This document shows, one piece after another, positions 1-9,012 of a DNA stretch of 64,000 bases (its first letter is position 1; every line of letters starts with the position of its first letter). Source of the DNA: JAKFWF01 sp031367505 (GTDB taxonomy: Bacteria; Pseudomonadota; Alphaproteobacteria; Rhizobiales; Hyphomicrobiaceae); NCBI GenBank assembly GCA_031367505.1, contig JANLPY010000629.1:28106-92105 (forward strand). The letters are read 5' to 3'. A program made the position numbers and the translations under genes. The notes beneath the pieces were generated by a model, which was not told the origin of the DNA, ran no database searches, and saw only the letters and a program-made list of their open reading frames with translations.

Positions 1-97
1 TTCGCACTTGCTGGTTCACGGCCTCCACCGTCGGTGCCTCGATCGTATGTGCACGGGCCATCCGTGCCGAAAGATGGATCATTCGATTGTCGATCAT
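1..97 (-). CDS. Partial unidentified protein, N-terminal 32 residues
   Basis: An ATG at 97-95 is preceded on the minus strand by AGGAG with a 9-nt spacer, and the frame stays open to the window edge, so this looks like the start of a gene cut off by the window. The visible N-terminus begins MIDNRMIHLSARMARAH and continues as a soluble, apparently helical stretch with no signal peptide. It lies 199 nt downstream of the PqqD-like gene on the same strand and could belong to the radical SAM operon, possibly even as its substrate, but too little is visible to assign a family. The gene call rests on the ribosome-binding site and open frame only. Confidence 0.45.
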   Translation of the reverse strand, partial: MIDNRMIHLSARMARAHTIEAPTVEAVNQQVR

Positions 98-252
98 GAC
101 TTTCTACTCCTCATACGCCGGCCCACAGGAGCGTGGGCGCGGAAACTGGATTGGAAAAGTGGGCGCGTGCTCTCGCGTTGGCAAAAGCAAGTGCCTCCGC
201 CTTATTTTGTTTGATTACCTTCGGTCCCAAAATCGCGCGTGGCTCTTCGTTA

Positions 253-293
253 GCGCGTGGCGACTCCTCTTCGAGTAGCCAACCGCCACGCGC
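253..293 (-). terminator. Hairpin just downstream of the PqqD-like gene
   Basis: GCGCGTGGC at 253-261 and its reverse complement at 285-293 can pair into a 9-bp GC-rich stem with a 23-nt loop, starting 4 nt after the stop of the PqqD-like gene on the minus strand. No clear U-tract follows, so it may be an attenuating or RNA-stabilising hairpin rather than a full intrinsic terminator. Confidence 0.35.
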
Positions 294-296
294 GGG

Positions 297-584
297 CTAG
301 TCGGAGTTTGCGATGATGTTGCGATCGAGCAGCAGATCGAAGCCTTGGTGGAATTGCTCTTTCGCGATCGTCGTCCCCATCTTGGGCGCGACGGTTTTTA
401 TGTAGTCCGCCTCGATTTGCGAAAAGGCGCGGCCATCGCACAGTTCGAGAATGAACCAGGCGCTGGTGTTGAGATCGTGTAACTCGGGATCATCTGGTGT
501 GAAGGCGTAGGCGTGCCCCCACTCTTCAAATCCGCGAACGATGACGTCAGGTGCTTTCGCGTAGGAGCCGTTCCGGGAGTACAC
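297..584 (-). CDS. PqqD-like RiPP recognition element (RRE) protein
   Basis: A 95-residue protein resembling PqqD, the winged-helix peptide-binding domain (RiPP recognition element) that presents a precursor peptide to a radical SAM maturase. Visible features are a basic N-terminus (SYAKAPDVIVRGFEEWG), a beta-rich middle ending in LHDLNTSAWFILELCDG, which matches the PqqD-type pattern of a predicted helix then D/NG, and a C-terminal helical part ending LLLDRNIIA. I chose the GTG at 584 because AAGGAG sits 9 nt upstream; this start overlaps the end of the radical SAM gene by 38 nt, implying translational coupling. The open frame extends much further upstream, but that part is antisense-like low-complexity sequence. 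The family call rests on pattern and neighbourhood. Confidence 0.65.
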   Translation of the reverse strand: MYSRNGSYAKAPDVIVRGFEEWGHAYAFTPDDPELHDLNTSAWFILELCDGRAFSQIEADYIKTVAPKMGTTIAKEQFHQGFDLLLDRNIIANSD

Positions 585-1596
585 GTAGGTCAACTCCTTT
601 GTTGTGGTGGGTGCAGTAGGGATCGGGCGCGGTGAAGCGGCCGGTGAACGCGAATGCTGTCGAGCGGCATCCGCCGTGCGTGCCTTGAGTGGTGGAACAA
701 TCGGGACAACTGTCCTCGACGTCGTTGGCGCGAAGTTGCCGGTAAAGCGGGTCGTCCCAGGTTTCGAGCAGCGATTTTTCGGTGATGTTGCCGTAGTTGA
801 CGTACTCGCGCATATACGGGCAGCCGACACTGTCGCCTTGCGGGGTGACCGCCGCCGTCTGCCAGCAGCAGTTGCCGTCCTTGGGGTGCCACGACTGCAT
901 GAGCTGCACACCGGGCGGCACTTGCAGACTGTCGAGCGCTGCCATCATCTCGGGCAGTGTCAGCGACAACTCGCTCCAATTCTTGCGGGCGCGGCCAAGT
1001 GGATAGAGGCGCAACACGCCGACCTGATCGCAATCGAGTTCCTTGGCGAGATCGACATAGCGCTGCAAGTGGGGCGCATTTTTCGCCGACAGTATGCCGA
1101 GGATCGTCACCTTCAATCCGGCGGCGCGTGCGTGCTTGATCCCGGCGACCACGGCGTCATAGCTGCCAACTTGGCCGGTCAACTCATCCTGGATTTCCGG
1201 GATGGCGGCGAACAGATCGACGTAGAGCCGGCCGATCCCGAGGACCTTAAGGCGTTTGGCGCGCGCCTCATCGATGAGCGTTGCGTGGGTGCGCACCGCG
1301 ATGAACAATTTGCGTTGGCAATAGGCGAGTAACTCTTCGAAGTCGGGGCGATGGAAGGGCTCGCCACCCTCGAAGAAGATATGCAGGAAGCCTTCGGCAA
1401 TCAGCTCATCAATGAAGGTTTTCCACTGCGCGGTGGTCAGCTCTGGCCGCTTCGATGATCCGCAGTCGGCGTAGCAGAGCTTGCAATCCATGCTGCACGT
1501 CTGGTTGACGCAGATTGTCACCTTGAACGGTTTTTCGAGCTTTGGTGCCGGTCGGGGGGCGTGCGCTGGATGATCGATGCGGACGAGTTCGTTCAC
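547..1596 (-). CDS. Radical SAM/SPASM domain protein (probable peptide maturase)
   Basis: A 349-residue radical SAM enzyme. The [4Fe-4S]-SAM motif is CSMDCKLC (Cys34, 38, 41), followed by the FFEGGEPFHRPDF motif that contacts SAM. The C-terminal third carries a SPASM domain for auxiliary clusters: an exact CX9GX4C signature (CWQTAAVTPQGDSVGC), then CPDC, GGC and a final PYC. SPASM enzymes typically modify ribosomal peptides (PqqE, AnSME, mycofactocin-type maturases). The start is GTG at 1596, overlapping the TGA of the upstream protease as GTGA. The next gene is a PqqD-like RRE, the usual partner of peptide-modifying SPASM enzymes. The substrate is not identifiable in this window. Family assignment is strong; the peptide-maturase role is inferred. 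Confidence 0.88.
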   Translation of the reverse strand: MNELVRIDHPAHAPRPAPKLEKPFKVTICVNQTCSMDCKLCYADCGSSKRPELTTAQWKTFIDELIAEGFLHIFFEGGEPFHRPDFEELLAYCQRKLFIAVRTHATLIDEARAKRLKVLGIGRLYVDLFAAIPEIQDELTGQVGSYDAVVAGIKHARAAGLKVTILGILSAKNAPHLQRYVDLAKELDCDQVGVLRLYPLGRARKNWSELSLTLPEMMAALDSLQVPPGVQLMQSWHPKDGNCCWQTAAVTPQGDSVGCPYMREYVNYGNITEKSLLETWDDPLYRQLRANDVEDSCPDCSTTQGTHGGCRSTAFAFTGRFTAPDPYCTHHNKGVDLRVLPERLLREST

Positions 1597-3242
1597 GCTG
1601 GTACTCCTACGGCTGCAATGTCGTGGATGCTCAATAGTCCGGTGCCGAAACGGCTGTCCCAGCGTGCGGATGGGGCGTTAGTTGACAGCCCCGCGTTCGG
1701 ATTGCGGGCGAGTGCGCAGGCGATCGCGCCGGAGGCCAACGCCACCGCGGCACTCGTGCCGGTGGTTTGCGCAAATCCGCGCGATTTCGATTTGGCGCCC
1801 CAGATCGCTGCGGCAGGCGCGGTGACATGCGGTACCTGCGCGGCCGATCCCTCGAGCCAGGGCACCGGCCCGAGGCTCGAGGCAGGTAGGATCGCTGGCC
1901 GTCCCGCCGCGGGTTGGCAATGGTGATCGCACCCGGCGACCACCAACGCGCCACGAGCCGAAGCAAGACAGCACAGCGAACTTTCCGGATGCGATGGCGA
2001 CAGCCAGGAGCGCTCGCGCATCCCGTCATCACGTTCGATCCAGGCGTGCGTCACGGCTCGTTGACCGGACGCTCGCAATGTGAATTTGAAATTGGTGTTC
2101 GGCGCAGCACCATCAAATAGTGATGCCGGAAATAAAGGCGGATGCAGCAGCACGCGCACACGTGATAATGCGCCGCGCGCTTTGAACGTGTGGTCCGCGA
2201 TGCCGATCCGCGTTGCACTGGTGCAAATTTCATGGGTGCCGCCGGGGGCGAGGCGCATGACCGTAGCGTCGGGTCGCGTGACATCAATATCGAGTGCCGC
2301 GCCGGACTGGTACCAAATTTCGAGCTTGTTCTGGGTTGGATCATCGCGCTGCATGACCCAATCGAAGGATTGCGGCGCTTCGGGGGACACGACGCCGGAC
2401 CAATGTCCTTCGTCGGCGCCCGCATTGCCGGCCCCGGCCACGATGATCGTGCGCGGGCCGTTGCCCGCTTGCCAAGCAGCGTCGGCTTTCGTTTGGAGAT
2501 CGGTGATCGCTTGTTCGGCCCGTGATGCGCCGTCGTGCGCGCCAGCCCATGCGCCGATGCTGAGGTTGATCACGAGCGCTTCGACGCCGAGCCGGCACGC
2601 CCGATCGTAAATATAGCGGATCGCGTTGCCGATTTGGGCTGAGTCATCGTAGCTGCGCCAGCCATCCCAAGCGGCAATTGCTGGGAACGTCGCGTCGAGC
2701 CAGGTGGGCTGACCGCGTTCGTCTTGTTCCTTCCAATCGCCATCGAGAAGCGCCAGTTGGACGCCGATGAGTTCGGCATCGGGCGCGGCGCTGCGGAAGC
2801 CCGCGAATACGGTGCCGGCCGCCATCGTCGCCATCATCGTGCCGTGCGCGGGCCCGATCGAGTTTGCTCGTCCGCAGTTGTTGGCATGCGGATCGTAACG
2901 GGCGTCGAGATCGCGGCGCGAGCCGGATTGTTTTGCCGCACTCACGGTTGCATCGAGGAACGCGCCGTCCCAATCTTCGACCGCGGTGATATCAAGGTCA
3001 GGAGTGCGGGCGGCTTCGGGTTGCCGGTTCTGGTCCCAAAGGAAACGGAAGCGCGATGCATCGCCGGCGGTGTTACGCAAACATGGATGCAGCAGGTCGA
3101 AGCCGTAGTCGACAAAGCCGATGGCGACGGGCGCGCCATTGGCACTGTCAAACTGTGGCACGCCAAGGGTTGCGAGTGCGGCTTCGTTGAAGCGCTTATT
3201 CCACGCGGGCGTGTGATGGGCGTCTGTAACTTCGAGTACCAT
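1593..3242 (-). CDS. Subtilisin-like (S8) serine protease, cytosolic
   Basis: A 549-residue S8 family peptidase with the full triad: Asp45 in VDYGFDLLHP, His133 in GPAHGTMMATMAAG, and Ser497 in GTSAAVALASGA, plus the oxyanion Asn273 in VAGAGNAGA. There is no signal peptide or propeptide, and the catalytic Asp is close to the N-terminus, so the enzyme should be cytoplasmic and active without processing. Residues about 290-420 between the oxyanion Asn and the catalytic Ser form a beta-rich insertion. The stop overlaps the radical SAM start (GTGA), so the two are co-translated. In RiPP systems S8 proteases remove leaders or cut core peptides (for example the PatA/PatG type); this role is suggested by context. 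It could instead be an effector. Confidence 0.88.
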   Translation of the reverse strand: MVLEVTDAHHTPAWNKRFNEAALATLGVPQFDSANGAPVAIGFVDYGFDLLHPCLRNTAGDASRFRFLWDQNRQPEAARTPDLDITAVEDWDGAFLDATVSAAKQSGSRRDLDARYDPHANNCGRANSIGPAHGTMMATMAAGTVFAGFRSAAPDAELIGVQLALLDGDWKEQDERGQPTWLDATFPAIAAWDGWRSYDDSAQIGNAIRYIYDRACRLGVEALVINLSIGAWAGAHDGASRAEQAITDLQTKADAAWQAGNGPRTIIVAGAGNAGADEGHWSGVVSPEAPQSFDWVMQRDDPTQNKLEIWYQSGAALDIDVTRPDATVMRLAPGGTHEICTSATRIGIADHTFKARGALSRVRVLLHPPLFPASLFDGAAPNTNFKFTLRASGQRAVTHAWIERDDGMRERSWLSPSHPESSLCCLASARGALVVAGCDHHCQPAAGRPAILPASSLGPVPWLEGSAAQVPHVTAPAAAIWGAKSKSRGFAQTTGTSAAVALASGAIACALARNPNAGLSTNAPSARWDSRFGTGLLSIHDIAAVGVPA

Positions 3243-3355
3243 GACGTCCTCTGATCCTCAGGTGTGGATCATAGGTCGACGGCACTGGTGTCTGTCGTCC
3301 GAGGTGTCTACCCAGTCAGCGCGAGTACCGGGAAAGCTCACTCATGTGCACGACG

Positions 3356-4027
3356 TCAGGTTTTCACCCAGGTTACGAATTCGGCGGTGGAAATGCGCGA
3401 TGTGCGGAAGCCATTGATCTTGGCGGCAGGATCGCCGTAGCCGACGGCCATGCCGCAAACGACTTGCTGCCCGGCGGGAATATTTAGCCGCTCTTGAATC
3501 ACGTCATGGTACTGACAAAAAGCTGCTTGTGGACATGTTTCGAGGCCCTCGCCGCGCGCCGCGATCATCACCGACTGGATGAACATGCCGGTGTCGAGCC
3601 ACGAGCCGAGCTCCAAGTCACGGTCGATCGTGAAGATCAGTCCGATCGGTGCGCCGAAGAATGTGTAATTCTCGCGATGTTGTGCTGCCATCCGGGATTT
3701 GTCTTCGCGCCCGATCCCGAGCAGTCCGTATAATCCCCATCCGGTTTCGCGACGACGGGCGAGGTAGGGATCGCGCCATTTCACGGGATAGTAATTGTAT
3801 TCGCGTTGGCCTTCGTCGCCACGGGCGTGACGTGCGACCAGATCATCACAAAGGGCATCTTTGACGGCACCTTCGAGCACGTAAACGCGCCACGGTTGGA
3901 TGTTGGAACCCGATGGCGCGCGGCCCGCGGTCAGCAGAACCCGCTCCAGTACCTCGTGCGGCACGGCTTTGGGCAAATAGGCGCGAATGCTCTGGCGGCC
4001 GGCGATGGCCTGTTCGACGGTCATCAT
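3356..4027 (-). CDS. Nitroreductase-family FMN oxidoreductase
   Basis: A 223-residue nitroreductase-fold flavoprotein. The N-terminal FMN-binding motif RQSIRAYLPKAVP and the following RAPSGSNIQPWRVYVLEG are characteristic; LDTGMFIQSVMIAARGEGLETCPQAAF near residue 150-175 is the second conserved block, and VVCGMAVGYGDP the last. These enzymes reduce nitroaromatics or quinones using NAD(P)H and FMN; related members act as azoline dehydrogenases in RiPP clusters. The start is ATG at 4027 (a second ATG follows one codon later); a TTG two codons upstream is less likely. It precedes the protease by 113 nt on the same strand, so it may belong to the operon, or be an independent housekeeping flavoenzyme. 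Confidence 0.85.
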   Translation of the reverse strand: MMTVEQAIAGRQSIRAYLPKAVPHEVLERVLLTAGRAPSGSNIQPWRVYVLEGAVKDALCDDLVARHARGDEGQREYNYYPVKWRDPYLARRRETGWGLYGLLGIGREDKSRMAAQHRENYTFFGAPIGLIFTIDRDLELGSWLDTGMFIQSVMIAARGEGLETCPQAAFCQYHDVIQERLNIPAGQQVVCGMAVGYGDPAAKINGFRTSRISTAEFVTWVKT

Positions 4028-4179
4028 GATCAAATAATCCTGCTGGCGAGGTTTCGCTGCCTAAAAGCCCGCAGAAGCTTGTAGGGTCAAGGCCCTGCAC
4101 ATTTTTTCGCCATTGGAAACGCTTGGCCGTTCTGGGGTGGGCCGCTATCGTGGCGCAGCATTTGTCAACGGACACCCGC

Positions 4180-5034
4180 ATGTACTTGACTGCCCCGAGC
4201 GCTGGCCTGCCGCCGTTCGAACGGCCGGCCATCCCGGCGTTCGTCCGGACCGACAGCGAGTTGCGCGCAACGCTCGGCGTCGCCGGCGGGCGCACGTCGG
4301 CGCTGCGCGTTCGGGAAGCGGGCGCGCTCCGGCTGCGGTTCCCGAAGGTTGCTGGCGATTGCGAAGGCATCATTCTCAATACGGCCGGTGGGATTGCTGG
4401 CGGCGATAACCAAACGTTGGCGTTTACTGTGGGCGAAGGTGCGACGGCTTCGCTCACCACGCAGTCAGCGGAAAAAGTCTATGGCAGCGACGGGGAATTG
4501 GCGACGATAGTGACGACGCTCGATCTTGGATCGCACGCCAACCTCGCTTGGCTGCCGCAAGAAGCCATCCTGTTCGATCGCGCGCGTCTGAAGCGGCAAC
4601 TCGATGTCACGATGGCCGCGACCGCCACGCTCACCATCAAAGAGGGTGTCGTGTTTGGCCGCACCGCGCGCGGCGAACGGATGACCAGCGGCCTGTTTCA
4701 CGATCGCTGGCGCATTCGCCGCGATGGCCGCTTGATCCTCGCCGAAGATGTGCGGCTTGATGGCAATATCGCGGGCCAACTGGAACACCGTGCGATCGGC
4801 AACGGTGCTTGTGCGATCGCGACGATCGTGCATGTTTCCCCGCGCGCGCACGATCAGCTAGAGGCCGTGCGTGAAGTCATGCGAAGTGCGTCTTGCGATG
4901 CTGGCGGCAGTGCCTGGAACGGCATGCTCGTCATTCGATTGGCGGGGCCCGAGCCGCATATTGTTCGAGCCGCTTCGGCACGCATTTTGGCACTTCTTCT
5001 CCCTGCGGTCAGTCCCCGCATCTGGTCCTGCTGA
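4180..5034 (+). CDS. ureD: Urease accessory protein UreD
   Basis: UreD (UreH) is the scaffold that binds apo-urease and recruits UreF and UreG for nickel delivery. The protein, 284 residues from the ATG at 4180, shows the conserved core LRFPKV...CEGIILNTAGGIAGGD and the later LTTQSAEKVYGSDG motif, with WLPQEAILFDRARLKR in the middle, as in the family. A TTG at 4123 would add 19 residues that do not look conserved. Its last 30 or so residues (SARILALLLPAVSPRIWSC) are plausible for the family. It is first in the urease operon, 18 nt before the structural gene, and divergent from the nitroreductase operon. Confidence 0.9.
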   Translation: MYLTAPSAGLPPFERPAIPAFVRTDSELRATLGVAGGRTSALRVREAGALRLRFPKVAGDCEGIILNTAGGIAGGDNQTLAFTVGEGATASLTTQSAEKVYGSDGELATIVTTLDLGSHANLAWLPQEAILFDRARLKRQLDVTMAATATLTIKEGVVFGRTARGERMTSGLFHDRWRIRRDGRLILAEDVRLDGNIAGQLEHRAIGNGACAIATIVHVSPRAHDQLEAVREVMRSASCDAGGSAWNGMLVIRLAGPEPHIVRAASARILALLLPAVSPRIWSC

Positions 5035-5052
5035 TAACCTCGGAATATCGCC

Positions 5053-5697
5053 ATGAATCTCTCCCCGCGCGAAAAAGACAAGTTACTGATCTCGATGGCC
5101 GCGATGGTCGCGCGCAGGCGTCTGGAACGCGGCGTGAAGTTGAACTTCCCCGAGGCGGTGGCGCTGATCACCGACACCGTAATCGAGGGCGCGCGCGATG
5201 GCCGCTCGGTCGCCGATCTGATGGAGGCGGGCGCGCATGTGCTGACGTCCGGGCAACTGATGGACGGCATCGCCGAGATGATTGCCGACGTGCAGGTCGA
5301 AGCGACGTTCCCCGATGGCACCAAGCTCGTGACGGTGCACAATCCGATCCGAGGGGCTGCGCCAGCCAAGGTCGTGCCCGGTGAGATCATGACAGCGGAC
5401 GGAGATATTACGCTCAACGAGGGCGCCAAGCGGATCACGATCAGCGTTGCCAACACCGGCGACCGGCCCATTCAGGTGGGCAGCCATTACCACTTCTTCG
5501 AAACCAACCCCGGTTTGCAGTTTGATCGCGCCAAGGCGCGCGGCACCCGTCTCGATATTCCAGCCGGCACGGCGGTGCGTTTTGAGCCCGGCCAAACCCG
5601 CGACGTGACGCTCGTCCCCCTCGCCGGCAAACGCAAGGTCTACGGGTTTAGAGGCGAAGTGATGGGGAAGCTTGTAAAATCCGCTAAGAAGGCATAA
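5053..5697 (+). CDS. ureAB: Fused urease gamma/beta subunit (UreA-UreB)
   Basis: A single 214-residue chain joins the two small urease subunits. Residues 1-100 are UreA (MNLSPREKDKLLISMAAMVA, then DVQVEATFPDGTKLVTVHNPI), and residues about 108-214 are UreB (VPGEIMTADGDITLNEGAKR, then GSHYHFFETNPGLQFDR and VYGFRGEVMG). Most bacteria encode these separately; fusions are known in Helicobacter UreA and some proteobacteria. There is no stop or frameshift between the halves. It assembles with UreC into the cytosolic nickel enzyme that hydrolyses urea to ammonia and carbamate. It is separated from ureC by a toxin-antitoxin pair. Confidence 0.93.
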   Translation: MNLSPREKDKLLISMAAMVARRRLERGVKLNFPEAVALITDTVIEGARDGRSVADLMEAGAHVLTSGQLMDGIAEMIADVQVEATFPDGTKLVTVHNPIRGAAPAKVVPGEIMTADGDITLNEGAKRITISVANTGDRPIQVGSHYHFFETNPGLQFDRAKARGTRLDIPAGTAVRFEPGQTRDVTLVPLAGKRKVYGFRGEVMGKLVKSAKKA

Positions 5698-5731
5698 AGT
5701 AAGGCAAATGGTGAAATGTAAGGACTAACGT

Positions 5732-6007
5732 ATGAGCGGCTCAACAGTCACATCTAAAGGCCAAGTCACGATCCCGGCCAAGATCCGCGACGAGTTCGGC
5801 ATCGAGACTGGAGACGAAATCGTATTTCTTAAGGGAATGGATGGCCGTCTGAAAGTCCATATCGGCAAGCGGCGACCCGGGGCAGGCCGCGGCGTGTTGA
5901 AGTCCAGCGTCGCGCTCACGCAGCAAAACATCGATCGTGGCATCGCCGAAGCAGTTGCCGAACGTCGCGGTCTGAAACAAGCGAGCGGTGGCCGGCGCTC
6001 CCGATGA
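5732..6007 (+). CDS. AbrB/MazE-type antitoxin
   Basis: A 91-residue protein with an N-terminal swapped-hairpin AbrB DNA-binding domain (VTSKGQVTIPAKIRDEFGIE...GDEIVFLK, residues 6-37) and a basic, probably disordered C-terminus that would bind the toxin. The ATG has AAGGA 7 nt upstream. Its TGA overlaps the toxin ATG (ATGA), the standard arrangement for a coupled toxin-antitoxin pair. The protein would neutralise the PIN toxin and autorepress its promoter. The DNA just before it is more AT-rich than the urease genes, in keeping with insertion. Confidence 0.85.
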   Translation: MSGSTVTSKGQVTIPAKIRDEFGIETGDEIVFLKGMDGRLKVHIGKRRPGAGRGVLKSSVALTQQNIDRGIAEAVAERRGLKQASGGRRSR

Positions 6008-6408
6008 TCGCGATCGATACCAATGTACTGTTACGCTATGTCGTGGATACGGACGACGAAGATCAAGTGGCACAAGCCCGAGCGTTGGTTGCGCGAGAGT
6101 GTTCGCCGATCTCTCCGGCGCTTGTCGTCGACATTGTGCTCTGCGAATTCGTGTGGGTCATGCGAAAGACTCTGCGCTTCAAGAAGTCGGAGGTAGTCAC
6201 TGCGCTTGAGTTACTGGCGATCGATAGCCTGATTGAATTCCAGGATCGAGAAAGTGTGTTGAGCGCACTTCAAAGCTATGCTGAGGGAGATGCCGACCTC
6301 GCTGACCATCTTATTGCCGTCAACGCTCTAAAATCCGGAGCAGCCGAAGTCGTGACATTCGATGTCGCTGCGTCCAAACAAAGTCCGTTTAGAATAATTG
6401 GACACTGA
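6004..6408 (+). CDS. VapC-type PIN-domain ribonuclease toxin
   Basis: A 134-residue PIN-domain protein. The metal-binding acidic residues are visible: Asp5 in MIAIDTNVLLRY, Glu48 in VLCEFVWVMRK, Asp96/98/101 in GDADLADHLIA, and Asp120 in VVTFDVAAS. PIN toxins cleave tRNA or rRNA when not bound by their antitoxin. The gene starts inside the antitoxin stop and ends 6 nt before ureC, so it sits within the urease operon. All catalytic acids are present, so nothing suggests inactivation. Its codon usage looks less GC-rich at third positions than ureC, which hints at transfer. Confidence 0.87.
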   Translation: MIAIDTNVLLRYVVDTDDEDQVAQARALVARECSPISPALVVDIVLCEFVWVMRKTLRFKKSEVVTALELLAIDSLIEFQDRESVLSALQSYAEGDADLADHLIAVNALKSGAAEVVTFDVAASKQSPFRIIGH

Positions 6409-6414
6409 GCCCAC

Positions 6415-8130
<1,716 letters not shown>

Positions 8131-8134
8131 CCTT

Positions 8135-8289
8135 TTCTCGTCATGGCCGCGAAGGCGGCCATCCACGGCGGATCTCATCTCGACAGGTGTTCGATTGGAA
8201 GTGCAAAATTTGAACCGGCGCAGCGTCACCACAACACTCCGCTTGCGGTTGCTTGTCGTGGATGGCCGCCTTCGCGGCCATGACGAGAA
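8135..8289. repeat. 33-bp perfect inverted repeat, dispersed intergenic element
   Basis: Positions 8135-8167 and 8257-8289 are perfect inverted copies separated by 89 nt, beginning 5 nt after the ureC stop. Each arm contains its own small palindrome (GGCCGC-gaag-GCGGCC), so several nested hairpins can form. Frames through it give peptides like SWPRRRPSTA and DGRLRGHDE, a pattern often mis-annotated as short proteins where such intergenic repeats occur in alphaproteobacterial genomes. It is not coding. It may act as a transcript-stabilising or attenuating hairpin between ureC and ureE. Confidence 0.8.
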
Positions 8290-8319
8290 GTTTGGAGACA
8301 AAACTGGGCAAGCTTCCCC

Positions 8320-8440
8320 GGGAACCCAGCTACTTGGGCCAACGCTTACATACAGCAAGTGGAGAGTTGCCTTGGGTCCCGGCCTTCCCCGCAAGGGGAC
8401 TTCCAAGTGGTCGCGCCGGGATGACGGCTGTGGGTGGTTG
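8320..8440. repeat. Second repeat-like intergenic segment
   Basis: The stretch between the inverted repeat and ureE contains CCCCGCAAGGGGACTTCC and GCGCCGGGATGACGG, which translate in one frame to PGLPRKGTSKWSRRDDG. This resembles the GTCATCCCGGC-type intergenic repeats common in alphaproteobacteria. With the preceding element it makes up almost all of the 360-nt gap between ureC and ureE. No gene is credible here. Confidence 0.45.
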
Positions 8441-8490
8441 GGGTTGGCGCAAATGGTTGGCAAAAAAAATGCCGAGATCGGGGGCGCTCG

Positions 8491-9012
8491 ATGATCCGCG
8501 CCACCCTCATCGCACCAGCCGGCAGCTGGACCGACGCTGCGGCCGGAACCGTCATCCTTGACTTCGATCAACGTCATCGGCGTCGCATCGTCATGCGCAC
8601 CGAAGCCGGGTTGGAATTTCTGCTCGATCTCGAACAGACGCATCGGTTGCGCGAGGGCGACGCCCTTGTGCTCGAAGACGGCCGCCACATCGAGATCATC
8701 GCCGCGCCCGAACCGTTGGTGGAGATCCGCTGTGACGACCTGCGCCACCTCGTGCGGGTCGCCTGGCATCTCGGCAACCGGCACCTGCCCACCATGCTCG
8801 ACGGCGATCGGCTGGTTATCCGCCGCGACCACGTGATCGAGGATATGGTGCGAGGATTGGGTGCGAGCGTCGCGCACATCGAAGCGCCGTTTAATCCCGA
8901 AGGTGGCGCGTATGCCGGCGGCCATCATCATCACCACGGCAATGACGAACAGCCGCCAGCGCCCACCAAGCGGCCACCACCGGTGTGGAGCCCAAAGGAA
9001 GGCACGCCGTGA
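8491..9012 (+). CDS. ureE: Urease accessory protein UreE (nickel chaperone)
   Basis: A 173-residue UreE, which binds nickel and hands it to UreG. The N-terminal peptide-binding domain (about 1-75) is followed by the metal-binding domain with HLGNRHLP (residues 93-100) and His113, and the C-terminus has a nickel-binding tail GGHHHHHGNDEQ (His145-149). The ATG at 8491 was chosen because upstream sequence is the repeat-rich spacer. Its stop overlaps the ureF start (GTGA). Confidence 0.93.
   Translation: MIRATLIAPAGSWTDAAAGTVILDFDQRHRRRIVMRTEAGLEFLLDLEQTHRLREGDALVLEDGRHIEIIAAPEPLVEIRCDDLRHLVRVAWHLGNRHLPTMLDGDRLVIRRDHVIEDMVRGLGASVAHIEAPFNPEGGAYAGGHHHHHGNDEQPPAPTKRPPPVWSPKEGTP

Noticed and set aside
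98..296. Short plus-strand ORFs in the left-edge gap
   Set aside because: They overlap each other and the partial minus-strand gene, with no ribosome-binding site or family match.
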